Shown here: positions 6,544-14,588 of the stretch, one piece after another
How the letters are laid out: each line of letters begins with the position of its first letter
How positions within the stretch are numbered: position 1 is the first letter of the stretch
DNA from: an uncultured Collinsella sp.
Lineage (GTDB): Bacteria > Actinomycetota > Coriobacteriia > Coriobacteriales > Coriobacteriaceae
Assembly (NCBI GenBank): GCA_902495155.1
Contig: CABUWD010000025.1
Span: forward strand, 1-19,331
Length of the DNA stretch: 19,331 bases
Reading direction: 5' to 3'
Notes under the pieces: generated by a model
What the model saw: only the letters and a program-made list of their open reading frames with translations
The model's database searches: none
Told to the model about the DNA's origin: nothing
Program-made: the position numbers and the translations under genes

Positions 6544-7584
6544 ATGAGAAGCCGGCTTACCATGGCATACGACGAATCGGGGCGCGCCGCGCGGTGTCGC
6601 GTCGTGACGGCGCTGCTCGCTGTTGCCCTCATCGTGCTCGTCGGGGCCAACCTGTGCATCGGGAGCGTGCTCGTGCCCGCAGACCACATCCCCGACATCC
6701 TTTCGGGCGGCGCGGCCAATTCCATGGAAAGCCAGGTCATCTGGGAGATTCGCCTGCCGCGCGTGCTTTCAGCCATACTTCTCGGCGGGGCACTTTCGCT
6801 CTCCGGGTTCCTGCTGCAGACGTTTTTCAACAACCCCATCGCCGACCCGTTCATCTTGGGCGTCTCCTCGGGCGCAAAGTTCGTCGTCGCGCTTACGATG
6901 ATCGTGCTTCTGGGCGCGAACCAGGCCATGTCCTCGCCGGCTATGGTGGCCGCAGCGTTTCTGGGATCGCTTATCACCATCGGCTTCGTGCTCCTCATCG
7001 CACGGCGCATAAGTTCCATGGCCATGCTTATCGTGGCGGGCGTCATGGTGGGATACATCTGCTCGGCGGCGACGAACTTCCTCATCGCCTTCGCCGACGA
7101 CCAGTCCATCGTGAACCTGCACAACTGGTCTTTGGGTAGCTTCTCGGGTTCGAGCTGGGACGACATCGCGGTCATCGCGGTCGTGGTGATCACCGTGAGC
7201 GCATGCGTATTCGCGATATCGAAGCCCCTTTCCGCCTTCCAGCTGGGAGAAGCCTACGCGAAAAGCGTCGGCGTGAACGTCGCACGCTTCCGCGTGGTGC
7301 TCGTCCTTCTAGCGAGCATGCTCTCCGCCTGTGTGACCGCGTTCGCTGGTCCGGTGTCGTTCGTAGGCATCGCGGTTCCGCATCTCGTGAAGTCGGCGCT
7401 GAAGTCGTCGAAGCCCATCCGCGTGATTCCTGCGTGCTTCTTGGGAGGCGCCATCTTCTGCGCGGGTTGCGATTTGATCGCGCGCACGCTGTTCTCTCCC
7501 GTCGAGCTTTCCATCAGCGCCGTCACCGCCATCTTCGGCGCGCCGGTGGTTATCGCGCTCATGCTGAAGAAGCGGGTGAGGTAG
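6544..7584 (+). CDS. FecCD/BtuC-type ABC transporter permease
   Basis: 346 residues, normal for the FecCD family, with roughly nine or ten hydrophobic segments. Family hallmarks include IWEIRLPRVLSAILLGGALSLSG, LQTFFNNPIADPFILGVSSGA, and the C-terminal FAGPVSFVGIAVPHLVK coupling region near residue 270 that contacts the ATPase. It forms the membrane channel for iron-siderophore, heme or B12 import. The start ATG 6544 lies 4 bp after the binding-protein stop; a second ATG at 6562 (MAYDES) is possible. The last codon is followed at once by the ATPase start, so the transporter genes are tightly coupled. Confidence 0.93.
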   Translation: MRSRLTMAYDESGRAARCRVVTALLAVALIVLVGANLCIGSVLVPADHIPDILSGGAANSMESQVIWEIRLPRVLSAILLGGALSLSGFLLQTFFNNPIADPFILGVSSGAKFVVALTMIVLLGANQAMSSPAMVAAAFLGSLITIGFVLLIARRISSMAMLIVAGVMVGYICSAATNFLIAFADDQSIVNLHNWSLGSFSGSSWDDIAVIAVVVITVSACVFAISKPLSAFQLGEAYAKSVGVNVARFRVVLVLLASMLSACVTAFAGPVSFVGIAVPHLVKSALKSSKPIRVIPACFLGGAIFCAGCDLIARTLFSPVELSISAVTAIFGAPVVIALMLKKRVR

Positions 7585-8799
7585 ATGGGGGAATTCATGC
7601 CGCGGCCCAAAACGCTCCGAGCGGAGTCGAACCTCGAAACCCCGGTCGAAACGCAGGCTGACGGAGTGCCGCTTTTCCGCATAAGCGACCTGTCGGCGGG
7701 CTACGACAAGAAGGTCGTAGTCGAAGGCGTCGATCTGGAGGTTCGCGCGGGCGACGTCGTGGCGCTCATCGGGCCGAACGGCTCGGGCAAGTCGACCATC
7801 TTGAAAACAATCACACGCCATCTGGCACCGCTTGCCGGCACGGTCGAGCTCGACGGGCGGGAGATTTCCCGATGGAAGACGGCGGAGTTCGCAAGGAACC
7901 TTGCCGTTATGCTGACAGATCGCCCCCGGACCGAGCTCCTCACCTGCCGCGATATCGTAGAGGCGGGAAGGCATCCCTACACCGGGCGAATGGGCACACT
8001 CACGCTCGATGACCATAATCGGGTCGACGAGGCCATGAAAACCGCACATGTGGAAGGGCTCGCCGAGCGCGACTTCATGCAGATAAGCGACGGGCAACGC
8101 CAGCGCGTCATGCTCGCACGCGCCATCGCGCAGGATCCGAATGTGCTCGTGCTCGATGAGCCCACGTCGTATCTCGATATCCGCTACCAGATCGACCTGC
8201 TGCGAATACTTCGCCACCTTGCGAAATCGCGGAATGTTGCTGTCATCATGTCCATCCACGAACTCGAGCTCGCGCAGAAAAGCGCCGACAAGGTGATTTG
8301 CGTGAAGGACGGCCGGGTCTTCCGCGCCGGCGCACCCGAGGACATATTCACGCGCGAGACGATTGGCGAGCTCTACGGCCTTCAACATGGCACCTTCAAC
8401 GAGCGCTTCGGCAGCGTGGAAATTGGGCGCCCGCACGGCGATGCGCACACGTTCGTCATCGCCGGCGCAGGTACGGGGTCGGCTGTGTTTCGCCAGCTCA
8501 TCCGGCAGGGCAAGGCGTTCTACGCGGGCGTTCTGCACGAAGGGGACATCGACTGCGAGCTCGCGCGCGACCTGGCGACGGAATGCGTGGCCGAGCGCGC
8601 CTTCGAGCCGATCGGGGATAAAACCATAGCCCGCGCCAAAGAGCTCCTCGTCCACTGCGCGCGCCTTATCGTGTGCCCCGCCGCCTTCGGCACCATAAAC
8701 GCCCGCAACGCAGAGCTCGTCGAGTTCGCACGCTCGCATGGTATCGAGGTCATGCGAGCGCGCGAAGGCGCATCGGAGGATTCCAATGGATACGCCTAG
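7585..8799 (+). CDS. ABC transporter ATPase (BtuD/FecE type) with C-terminal accessory domain
   Basis: 404 residues; the usual FecE/BtuD subunit is ~250-260. Walker A GPNGSGKS is at 63-70, the signature ISDGQRQR at 167-174 (SDGQ in place of the common SGGQ), Walker B VLVLDEP at 187-193 and the H-loop SIHELE with His225. It energises the permease encoded immediately upstream. Residues ~287-404 form an additional domain with a glycine loop FVIAGAGTGSAVFRQL, VLHEGDIDCELAR, and AFGTINARNAELVEFA. I do not know its function; the glycine loop suggests nucleotide or cofactor binding. The first ATG directly follows the permease TAG. ATG 7597 (MPRPK), with GGGGGA a few bases upstream, is an alternative start. 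It is the last gene of the riboswitch operon. Confidence 0.92.
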   Translation: MGEFMPRPKTLRAESNLETPVETQADGVPLFRISDLSAGYDKKVVVEGVDLEVRAGDVVALIGPNGSGKSTILKTITRHLAPLAGTVELDGREISRWKTAEFARNLAVMLTDRPRTELLTCRDIVEAGRHPYTGRMGTLTLDDHNRVDEAMKTAHVEGLAERDFMQISDGQRQRVMLARAIAQDPNVLVLDEPTSYLDIRYQIDLLRILRHLAKSRNVAVIMSIHELELAQKSADKVICVKDGRVFRAGAPEDIFTRETIGELYGLQHGTFNERFGSVEIGRPHGDAHTFVIAGAGTGSAVFRQLIRQGKAFYAGVLHEGDIDCELARDLATECVAERAFEPIGDKTIARAKELLVHCARLIVCPAAFGTINARNAELVEFARSHGIEVMRAREGASEDSNGYA

Positions 8800-8833
8800 G
8801 CGCGGCCCAAGAAATCGTCCGCATCCCTATCTG

Positions 8834-8853
8834 ACCCTATTTCACCGCAACTT
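8834..8853. repeat. Half copy of a palindromic repeat (right arm only)
   Basis: ACCCTATTTCACCGCAACTT matches 19 of 20 bases of the right arm of the intact inverted repeat at 19213-19281. No left arm lies within ~100 bp on either side. It sits 34 bp after the last gene of the corrinoid block, so it may mark a recombination junction. Confidence 0.75.
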
Positions 8854-8933
8854 AGAGAGCGTAAGGTATAACGCTTCACCCCAAATTAAATTGATTCGTT
8901 GAATAGACACATTACAAATCTTTAGACTTCGTT

Positions 8934-8954
8934 TAATCCACAAGTGGGTATTAT
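8934..8954 (+). promoter_or_regulatory. Possible promoter/operator ahead of the radical SAM gene
   Basis: A -10-like TATTAT (8949-8954) follows a short dyad CCAC-AA-GTGG (8938-8947). No good -35 is seen at 17 bp. The surrounding 8854-8960 is AT-rich compared with its neighbours, as expected for a promoter region, but the exact site is a guess. Confidence 0.25.
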
Positions 8955-8986
8955 CACACAGTAAGCACACGTGAAAGGATATACCC

Positions 8987-10420
8987 ATGTCGCTTCCACA
9001 GTCAGCAGAGCGTGCAGCGCTCAACAAGCTCATCGATTATCTCGACGACAACCCGCAAGAAAACATCGACAAAATCATGGACCTCGTGAACAAGCTGGTC
9101 CCCAATCGCGTATTTCCCGTACAGCGCGAGGCATTCACCAATGTTATCAAGAGCCGCGGCAATTGGTATGACCTGATCATGCGTGTGTTCAGCCTTAATC
9201 CCCAGATGCGAACCAAACTGCTTAAGACCCTCATTGTCGACGCCAACCTGCTTGCTTGGCCAGAGCAGGAAAAGAACCGCGAAAAGTACCAGTGCAACTT
9301 TCCGTGGGCCATCCTGCTCGATCCCACGAGCGCCTGCAACCTGCATTGCACGGGCTGCTGGGCCGCCGAGTACGGCTACAAGCAGAATCTCTCGTTCGAA
9401 GACATCGACTCTATCGTTACGCAGGGCAAAGAGCTCGGTACGCATATCTACATCTATACCGGCGGCGAGCCGCTCGTCCGCAAGCACGACCTGATCAGAA
9501 TTTGCGAAAAACATCAGGACTGCGTGTTTCTCTGCTTTACCAACTCCACGCTGATCGACGAGGCCTTCTGCGACGATATGATTCGCGTAGGTAATTTTGT
9601 CCCCGCCATCAGCGCCGAGGGCAATGAGCACACCACCGACGCCCGTCGCGGCGAGGGTACCTACGCAAAGATCGAGCACGCCATGAAACTCCTGCGCGAG
9701 CGCGACTTGCCGTTTGGTATCTCCACCTGTTGGACCAGCGCCAATGCCGAGACGGTTGCTACCGAGGAGAACATGGACTGGATGATCGGCGAGGGAGCAC
9801 TCTTCTGCTGGTACTTCCACTTTATGCCAGTTGGCCGCAATGCAACCCCCGAGCTCATGCCCACGCCCGAGCAGCGCGAGCACATGTATCACTTTATCCG
9901 CGAAATGCGTGAGAAGAAGCCGCTGTTTACGCTCGACTTCCAAAACGACGGCGAGTTTGTAGGCGGATGTATCGCCGGCGGCCGCCGCTACCTGCACATC
10001 AACGCCGCCGGAGACGTGGAGCCGTGCGTGTTCATCCATTACTCAAACGCCAACATCCACGATGTGAGCTTACTCGACGCGCTGCGCTCTCCCCTCTTTA
10101 TGAAGTACTACGAGAACATGCCGTTTAACGACAACTACCTCAAACCATGCCCCATGCTCGAGAATCCCGACGTGCTGCCCAAACTGGTCGCCGAGAGTGG
10201 CGCAATGAGCACCGACCTAATCGAGAAGGAGTCACCCGAGCAGCTGCGCGAAAAGACCCAGGCTGCCGCCGAGGCATGGTCACCTGTCGCCGACCGCATC
10301 TGGAACGACTCCGACGATCCGTTATACGCCAAGCGTCACGAGGACAAGTCGCAGGGCATGGCCGATAGCGACATGCACAAGTTCGAAAAACAGGGCCGCA
10401 TACTCAAAAACGGCGATTAA
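8987..10420 (+). CDS. Radical SAM protein with SPASM-like C-terminal cysteines, function unknown
   Basis: 477 residues. Residues 1-100 are a helical N-terminal region. The radical SAM core starts with a CX3CX2C motif (Cys117, Cys121, Cys124; CNLHCTGCW) that binds the 4Fe-4S cluster and SAM. TGGEP at 158-162 is the SAM-contact motif, and SAEGNEHTTDARRGEGTY belongs to the core. Cys328, Cys347 (NAAGDVEPC) and Cys388 (LKPCPM) form a SPASM-like set that could hold a second cluster. It is a cytoplasmic, oxygen-sensitive enzyme. SPASM relatives modify peptides or mature enzymes, but no precursor peptide gene is seen nearby, so no substrate is proposed. Start ATG 8987 has AAAGGA at good spacing. A convergent TetR gene follows; transcription ends at a hairpin at 10452-10495. 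Confidence 0.9.
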   Translation: MSLPQSAERAALNKLIDYLDDNPQENIDKIMDLVNKLVPNRVFPVQREAFTNVIKSRGNWYDLIMRVFSLNPQMRTKLLKTLIVDANLLAWPEQEKNREKYQCNFPWAILLDPTSACNLHCTGCWAAEYGYKQNLSFEDIDSIVTQGKELGTHIYIYTGGEPLVRKHDLIRICEKHQDCVFLCFTNSTLIDEAFCDDMIRVGNFVPAISAEGNEHTTDARRGEGTYAKIEHAMKLLRERDLPFGISTCWTSANAETVATEENMDWMIGEGALFCWYFHFMPVGRNATPELMPTPEQREHMYHFIREMREKKPLFTLDFQNDGEFVGGCIAGGRRYLHINAAGDVEPCVFIHYSNANIHDVSLLDALRSPLFMKYYENMPFNDNYLKPCPMLENPDVLPKLVAESGAMSTDLIEKESPEQLREKTQAAAEAWSPVADRIWNDSDDPLYAKRHEDKSQGMADSDMHKFEKQGRILKNGD

Positions 10421-10451
10421 TGCTGCCCTACACGACAAACGCTCAGAAATG

Positions 10452-10495
10452 AAGCGGAGCAGTCTCGAGGCTCATCTTCGAGGCTGCTCCGCCTT
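10452..10495 (+). terminator. Terminator-type hairpin after the radical SAM gene
   Basis: A 15-bp stem pairs 10454-10468 with 10478-10492, with one T-G wobble and a 9-nt loop. The following T-run is poor (CTTACCATC), so termination may be inefficient or rely on the next hairpin at 10516-10584. Confidence 0.65.
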
Positions 10496-10515
10496 ACCAT
10501 CAAAACAGTTTTACT

Positions 10516-10584
10516 AAGTTGCGGTGAAATAGGGACCAGAACGGCCTTCCAATAACCAAAACAATCCCTATTCCACCGCAACTT
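10516..10584. repeat. Palindromic repeat, copy 2
   Basis: Left arm AAGTTGCGGTGAAATAGGGA (10516-10535) and right arm (10565-10584) are inverted copies with one mismatch, separated by 29 bp. The same arms occur perfectly at 19213-19281 and as a half at 8834-8853; the spacers differ. It lies between two convergent genes and could help end both transcripts, or be a non-autonomous mobile repeat. Confidence 0.85.
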
Positions 10585-10608
10585 CTTTAAGTTGTTGAAT
10601 TATCGATG

Positions 10609-11220
10609 CTATTCGAAGCGAGATTCCAGGCTCGACAGGCCGTTGAGTGTGAGGTCGTTGGCGACCTCAGAGACGCGCTCGATAGGAACCGAGCCGTCAG
10701 ACAGCGCCCACGTGCGATAGATACCGATAATACCCGACAGCAAAAACGCCAGATAGTAGTCGAACATCTCGTCCTTGAGACCTTGGGGCAGCAGATCGCG
10801 CTCGGCAATCTCGTGCTCGAGCGGTGCACGAAGACGAGCCATAAAATCATCGAGCGGTATGTTCTCGATCAGCTGACGATTGAGCACGAGGTTGTTGCAC
10901 AGCGCCTCGTTAACGGTTTTAAAGAAGGTCGCCGCCGCGCCAAGGGCGCGCTCGTTGGTGTCGCCGTCCATTGAAGCAAGCGTTTTCTCGACCGAGTCGA
11001 CAATCATCTCCACCACATCGACGGCAATGGCATCGAGCAGGCCGTCAACCGTACCAAAGTGAACGTAAAAGGTCTTGCGGTCGACATTGGCCTCGCGCGC
11101 GATGGCACTCACCGTAATGTCTGCCAGCGGCTTTTCCATGAGCAGGCGCTCGAAAGCCGAAAGGATGGCATTACGGCTGCGAACGATGCGGCGGTCAAGA
11201 CGCGGTTTGCTGGTTGCCAT
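10609..11220 (-). CDS. TetR/AcrR-family transcriptional regulator
   Basis: 203 residues, normal TetR size. The N-terminal helix-turn-helix spans about residues 14-57, with RNAILSAFERLLMEKPLADITVSAIAREA and the typical VDRKTFYVHFGTVDGLL recognition segment. The C-terminal ligand-binding half is helical and not recognisable as to effector. Start ATG 11220 is chosen for AAGGGA 8 bases upstream and because it matches the usual start before the DNA-binding domain; nine further upstream codons are possible. A dyad 44-67 bp upstream (11264-11287) could be its own operator. It converges on the radical SAM gene and follows the YbhN-type gene on the same strand. Either could be a target. Confidence 0.92.
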   Translation of the reverse strand: MATSKPRLDRRIVRSRNAILSAFERLLMEKPLADITVSAIAREANVDRKTFYVHFGTVDGLLDAIAVDVVEMIVDSVEKTLASMDGDTNERALGAAATFFKTVNEALCNNLVLNRQLIENIPLDDFMARLRAPLEHEIAERDLLPQGLKDEMFDYYLAFLLSGIIGIYRTWALSDGSVPIERVSEVANDLTLNGLSSLESRFE

Positions 11221-11263
11221 GGGCGTGTCCCTTCGATATGCGAGCATTCATCAACAGATGAGA

Positions 11264-11287
11264 GATAATCTACGTAAGAGGATTATC
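11264..11287 (-). promoter_or_regulatory. Candidate TetR operator (inverted repeat)
   Basis: GATAATC (11264-11270) and GATTATC (11281-11287) are perfect inverted 7-bp arms with a 10-bp spacer containing TACGTA. It is placed just upstream of the TetR gene in the right size range for autoregulation. No direct evidence of binding. Confidence 0.45.
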
Positions 11288-11336
11288 CCCCATACGGCAC
11301 AAATATGCCCCGCATCATGAAGAACGCACGACTGCC

Positions 11337-12644
11337 CTACTGCGACTTAGGATGCTTCTTCTTATTGAGTGCCGACGGAGATACGCGAATACCATCGCCT
11401 GTCTGGCGCACATAGGCTTTATGAGCCGGCTTAGCGGTCCCAGAAGCCTTCTGAGCCTGCTTCTTGGGATCAACGGTAACAGCATTCGTGGGGTGGGGCT
11501 TTGTGGGCGCAGAGGGCGTTTGAGGCGTGCGACCGAGCTTGCGCATCACGCGATCCCAGCGCGCATGGATGCTCTCGTTGTGGGCACTCTTAAGGCCCAG
11601 CAGGGGCGCAGCCAAAATGGTCGGCGCAATAAACGTAATGAGGCGCCACAGCAGATAGCCGGCGGTCGAAGCCGACCCAAAGAAATGACCCAAGAACAAT
11701 GCAAAGCCGCCCTCAGCGCCACCAGTTCCACCGGGCAGGGGGACCGCAGAGCTCAACAGCTGGACAAAGGCGCTCGCGGCCATGACCGAGAAAAAGTCGA
11801 CCTCGTGGTGGCCAAAGGCAAGCATCAGGAAATACGGCACGAGGTAGAAAAACGCGAGCTGTAGCATGGTGATGACCACCGTGAGCAGCATGGACGAAAA
11901 GTGGCCAGCCGAAAGCTTGAACTTCTCGGAGAACGAGTAGATCTCGCCATCGACAAACGTGCGCCATCCCTCGATCTTAGTGGACGAGACGCCTATGCGC
12001 TCGAGCCAATTAATGATGCAATGGGCGACGCGCGTGACGGTCTTAGGCATGAGCGCGACGGCGAAGATGCCAAGCAAGATGCAGCAGTGCCCACCAAAGC
12101 TAAAGACGCACAGCAGCGTCATGTCGCCATAGCGCTCGGCAAAAAACGGCATGCGAGCAAGCAGGAGGATAGCGCCCCAGGCAACGAGGCCAAACTGGTA
12201 CACGATAAAGCGCGTGAACTGCGTGGCTCCGGCCTCGCCGACATTTTGGCCCGCTTTGGTCAGGCGGTAGATCTGGGCGGGAGTCGAGCCCATCATCATA
12301 GGCGTCAAGTTGCCAAAGAAGATGCCACTCGCCTCGACCGAGATCAGGTCGCGGATGCCGACGGGCGAATTGGGATCGAGCCAGACGGCGATCGCATAGG
12401 CCACAATGCCAAAGAACAGATACATGAACATGCAAAGACACGCGACAACGAGCCATGGCGCCTGGACGCTCGACATAGCGGCCCAGAACTGCCCCATCTG
12501 CCCGGTAACCACCAGATAGACGATATAACCCACCAGCACGACGCCGATAAAGATGGCGCCACGGCGTGCGCTCTTATTGTCATCTCCGCCCGAGGCCTCA
12601 ACCTCGACCTGGGGCTTAAACGTATGCTGAGAGGACTCCGTCAT
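11337..12644 (-). CDS. YbhN / lysylphosphatidylglycerol-synthase-type integral membrane protein
   Basis: 435 residues with about seven or eight hydrophobic segments between residues ~30 and ~350. Family features include YLFFGIVAYAIAVW, the VEASGIFFGNLTPMMMGSTPAQIYRLTKAG block, SAFVQLLSSAVPLPGGTGGAEGGFALFLG and WRLITFIAPTILAAPLLG. These match the flippase-like UPF0104/LPG synthase membrane domain. The catalytic aminoacyl-transfer domain of MprF is absent, so this is the membrane half alone; lipid translocation or envelope roles are inferred. The last ~80 residues are a basic, proline- and lysine-rich cytosolic tail. ATG 12644 is chosen because AGAAGGAG lies 6-7 bases upstream; the frame opens a little earlier. 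It is upstream of the tetR gene on the same strand with 116 bp between. Confidence 0.87.
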   Translation of the reverse strand: MTESSQHTFKPQVEVEASGGDDNKSARRGAIFIGVVLVGYIVYLVVTGQMGQFWAAMSSVQAPWLVVACLCMFMYLFFGIVAYAIAVWLDPNSPVGIRDLISVEASGIFFGNLTPMMMGSTPAQIYRLTKAGQNVGEAGATQFTRFIVYQFGLVAWGAILLLARMPFFAERYGDMTLLCVFSFGGHCCILLGIFAVALMPKTVTRVAHCIINWLERIGVSSTKIEGWRTFVDGEIYSFSEKFKLSAGHFSSMLLTVVITMLQLAFFYLVPYFLMLAFGHHEVDFFSVMAASAFVQLLSSAVPLPGGTGGAEGGFALFLGHFFGSASTAGYLLWRLITFIAPTILAAPLLGLKSAHNESIHARWDRVMRKLGRTPQTPSAPTKPHPTNAVTVDPKKQAQKASGTAKPAHKAYVRQTGDGIRVSPSALNKKKHPKSQ

Positions 12645-12751
12645 GAGACTCCTTCTAACAGTCAAAATATCTTGGATATTGTACCCGTAAGGGCCATAGG
12701 CAGAACGAAAAGCTCTGGTTCAAACGGGAATTGCAGACGGTTGTTTGAAAA

Positions 12752-12783
12752 TAAAAAACCCGGCCTTCCATAGGAAGTCCGGG
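12752..12783 (-). terminator. Intrinsic terminator of the tRNA-Glu transcript
   Basis: On the minus strand, CCCGGACTTCC and GGAAGGCCGGG form a stem with a short loop (one A-G mismatch), followed by TTTTTTATT. It lies 11 bp beyond the tRNA 3' end. Confidence 0.9.
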
Positions 12784-12794
12784 TATCAGATGCG

Positions 12795-12871
12795 TGGTAG
12801 CCCGTACCAGATTCGAACTGGTGATCTCCGCCTTGAGAGGGCGGCGTCCTAAACCGCTAGACGAACGGGCC
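12795..12871 (-). tRNA. tRNA-Glu (anticodon CUC)
   Basis: 77 nt including an encoded CCA. The acceptor stem pairs GGCCCGT with ACGGGCT. The anticodon stem-loop is GCCGCCCTCTCAAGGCGG-like, with CTC in the loop (CT-CTC-AA). The T-arm CCAGTTCGAATCTGG is canonical. The D-arm AGCGGTTTAGGAC is normal. It has its own promoter and terminator, so it is a single-gene transcript. Confidence 0.96.
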
Positions 12872-12905
12872 ACATGACATCTGCACTGCCGTGCTGCGAG
12901 GAAAT

Positions 12906-12934
12906 ATATTACGGGACAAAAAACGTCAGCGCAA
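12906..12934 (-). promoter_or_regulatory. Promoter of tRNA-Glu
   Basis: On the minus strand TTGCGC (12934-12929) and TAATAT (12911-12906) are 17 bp apart. The start is predicted near 12899, giving a ~28-nt 5' leader for RNase P removal. Confidence 0.7.
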
Positions 12935-12998
12935 GAAGAAATTCCAAATTGCCAAAAAATTGTCGGCAGGTTATGGAACACGCAGGTAAACTGGGTAG

Positions 12999-14393
12999 CT
13001 AATTCAAGTTGAGATGGACCAAAAGAGCTTCGCGATCGTTGGGAATGTTGTCTTCGATCACGGCGTCGAGGGCGGCGTTGAGAAGCTGACCCAGTTCCGG
13101 CCCGGGCTTGACTCCGGCACGGATCAGGTCGCCGCCGTTGATGGCGAGCATCTTGAGCATATAGGGCTCCCCTGCCTTCAGCAGCTCGTGCGCCATCGCG
13201 CGCATCTCCTCAATCGTCTCAACGTAATAGAAGCACGACGGGGCCTTGCCGAGCGTGTCAGCACGCTTAAGGTCCATGAGCTCGTCAATCAGACGGGCCG
13301 TGTCGACGCCCTCGCCAGAAAGCGCACACATCATATTGAGCAGGCAGGATCGCTCGGGACGCAGCGGTTTGTCGTGATATTTGATGAGCAGGCACACGTC
13401 GCGCACCAGGTCGTGCGAGAGAGCCAGGCGATCCATAATGACGCGCGCTTTCTTGGCGCCGAGCTCGGGATGACCGTAGAAGTGTCCGCTGCCGGCGTGA
13501 TCGACCGTAAAGCACTCGGGCTTGGAGACATCGTGCAAAAACGCCGCCCACATAAGGCTCGACGATGGCGCGACGCCGTCGCACAGCGCCAGCTCCCCTG
13601 CCACTGTCAGCACACGGGCGATATGCTCGTAGACGTTAAACGCATGGTAGACACTTCGCTGATCAAACCCGCGACCCGCTGCCAACTCGGGCACAGCGGC
13701 ACAGATGAGCTCGGGATAGCGAAGCATCGCGTCTCCCCCATGACCGGTCGAAAGAATGCCCTCGAGCTCAATACCCACACGCTCGCGCGCCACGGCATCG
13801 AGCAGCGGCGCGCACTCGGCAAGCGCACGCTTAGTCTCGGGCTCAATCATAAAGTCCAGGCGGCAGGCAAAGCGCACCGCGCGCAGCATGCGCAGGGCGT
13901 CCTCGTTAAAGCGACGCTTGGGATCACCGACAGCGCGAATCAGCTTGCGCTCCAGATCAACCTGGCCGTCGTAGCGGTCGACAAGCCCGCGCTCGGGATG
14001 CCAGGCCATGGCGTTGACGGTAAAGTCGCGGCGGGCCAGATCGTCCTCGAGCGAGGCGGCACGCTCCACACTCTGGGGATGGCGCCCATCGGTATAGAAG
14101 CCATCCAGACGGTACGTGGTGACCTCGATACGCTCGCCATCGGAAATAGCCGTGATTCCGCCAAATTTAATGCCCGACTCCACGACCGCGATATCAGCGG
14201 CCTCGAGCGCCGCCTTGGACTCCTGCCACAGGCCACTACAGCACATATCAACATCGTGGCTGGGGCACCCCATCAGGGCGTCGCGCACCCAACCGCCCAC
14301 GTACCAAGCCTCAAGACCAGCCGCCTCAAGCGCGCGCAGGACGCGTAGGGACGCATCGGACGGTTGCGTACCGTTGAGCGAAACATTGCACAT
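12999..14393 (-). CDS. cca: CCA tRNA nucleotidyltransferase (polynucleotide adenylyltransferase family) with HD domain
   Basis: 464 residues. The nucleotidyltransferase head has GGWVRDAL (33-40) and the metal-binding HDVD (Asp47, Asp49). It continues with RRDFTVNAMA (121-130) and the tRNA-binding EDALRMLRAVRFACRL (164-179). An HD domain follows, with AFLHDVSKPE (His287, Asp288) and HPELGAKKA. Class II CCA enzymes add or repair the 3' CCA of tRNAs; HD-bearing members also have phosphohydrolase activity. Here the neighbouring tRNA already encodes CCA, so repair is the likely need, although a poly(A)-polymerase role cannot be excluded. Start ATG 14393 is chosen because AGGAGG lies 8 bases upstream. 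The GTG six codons earlier would put that Shine-Dalgarno inside the gene. No strong terminator follows. Confidence 0.93.
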   Translation of the reverse strand: MCNVSLNGTQPSDASLRVLRALEAAGLEAWYVGGWVRDALMGCPSHDVDMCCSGLWQESKAALEAADIAVVESGIKFGGITAISDGERIEVTTYRLDGFYTDGRHPQSVERAASLEDDLARRDFTVNAMAWHPERGLVDRYDGQVDLERKLIRAVGDPKRRFNEDALRMLRAVRFACRLDFMIEPETKRALAECAPLLDAVARERVGIELEGILSTGHGGDAMLRYPELICAAVPELAAGRGFDQRSVYHAFNVYEHIARVLTVAGELALCDGVAPSSSLMWAAFLHDVSKPECFTVDHAGSGHFYGHPELGAKKARVIMDRLALSHDLVRDVCLLIKYHDKPLRPERSCLLNMMCALSGEGVDTARLIDELMDLKRADTLGKAPSCFYYVETIEEMRAMAHELLKAGEPYMLKMLAINGGDLIRAGVKPGPELGQLLNAALDAVIEDNIPNDREALLVHLNLN

Positions 14394-14530
14394 GCCTATG
14401 GCCTCCTGCACTTGTGAGCGTTAATCGATGGTTCTCAAGAAGTCTAACAAGAAACGAGAAAGCGCGCACACGCAATCGCGTCGTTGATTAGATAAAACGA
14501 GACAGCAGACACCACATATGTTCAGCGCGC

Positions 14531-14566
14531 AAAAAACACCCGCCTTGGTAATCCAAAGCGGGTGTT
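14531..14566 (-). terminator. Intrinsic terminator after the first 1-phosphofructokinase-family gene
   Basis: On the minus strand, AACACCCGCTTTGG pairs with CCAAGGCGGGTGTT around a 4-nt ATTA loop, followed by a T run (TTTT). It lies 22 bp after the stop codon. Confidence 0.92.
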
Positions 14567-14588
14567 CGACAACGATGTATCGATGCGG

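Noticed and set aside
7309..8739. Minus-strand frame of 476 codons over the permease end and ATPase
   Set aside because: Antisense shadow of Walker A/B-bearing ATPase; no motifs of its own.
7585..8799. Prophage or insertion sequence at the end of the corrinoid block
   Set aside because: No integrase, transposase, or phage structural gene is readable anywhere in the window; only short non-coding repeats are seen.
10516..10584. CRISPR repeat
   Set aside because: The repeats are inverted pairs at scattered sites, not direct repeats with regular spacers, and no cas genes are present.
13014..14348. Plus-strand frame of 444 codons over cca
   Set aside because: Antisense shadow of the nucleotidyltransferase gene, no family features.
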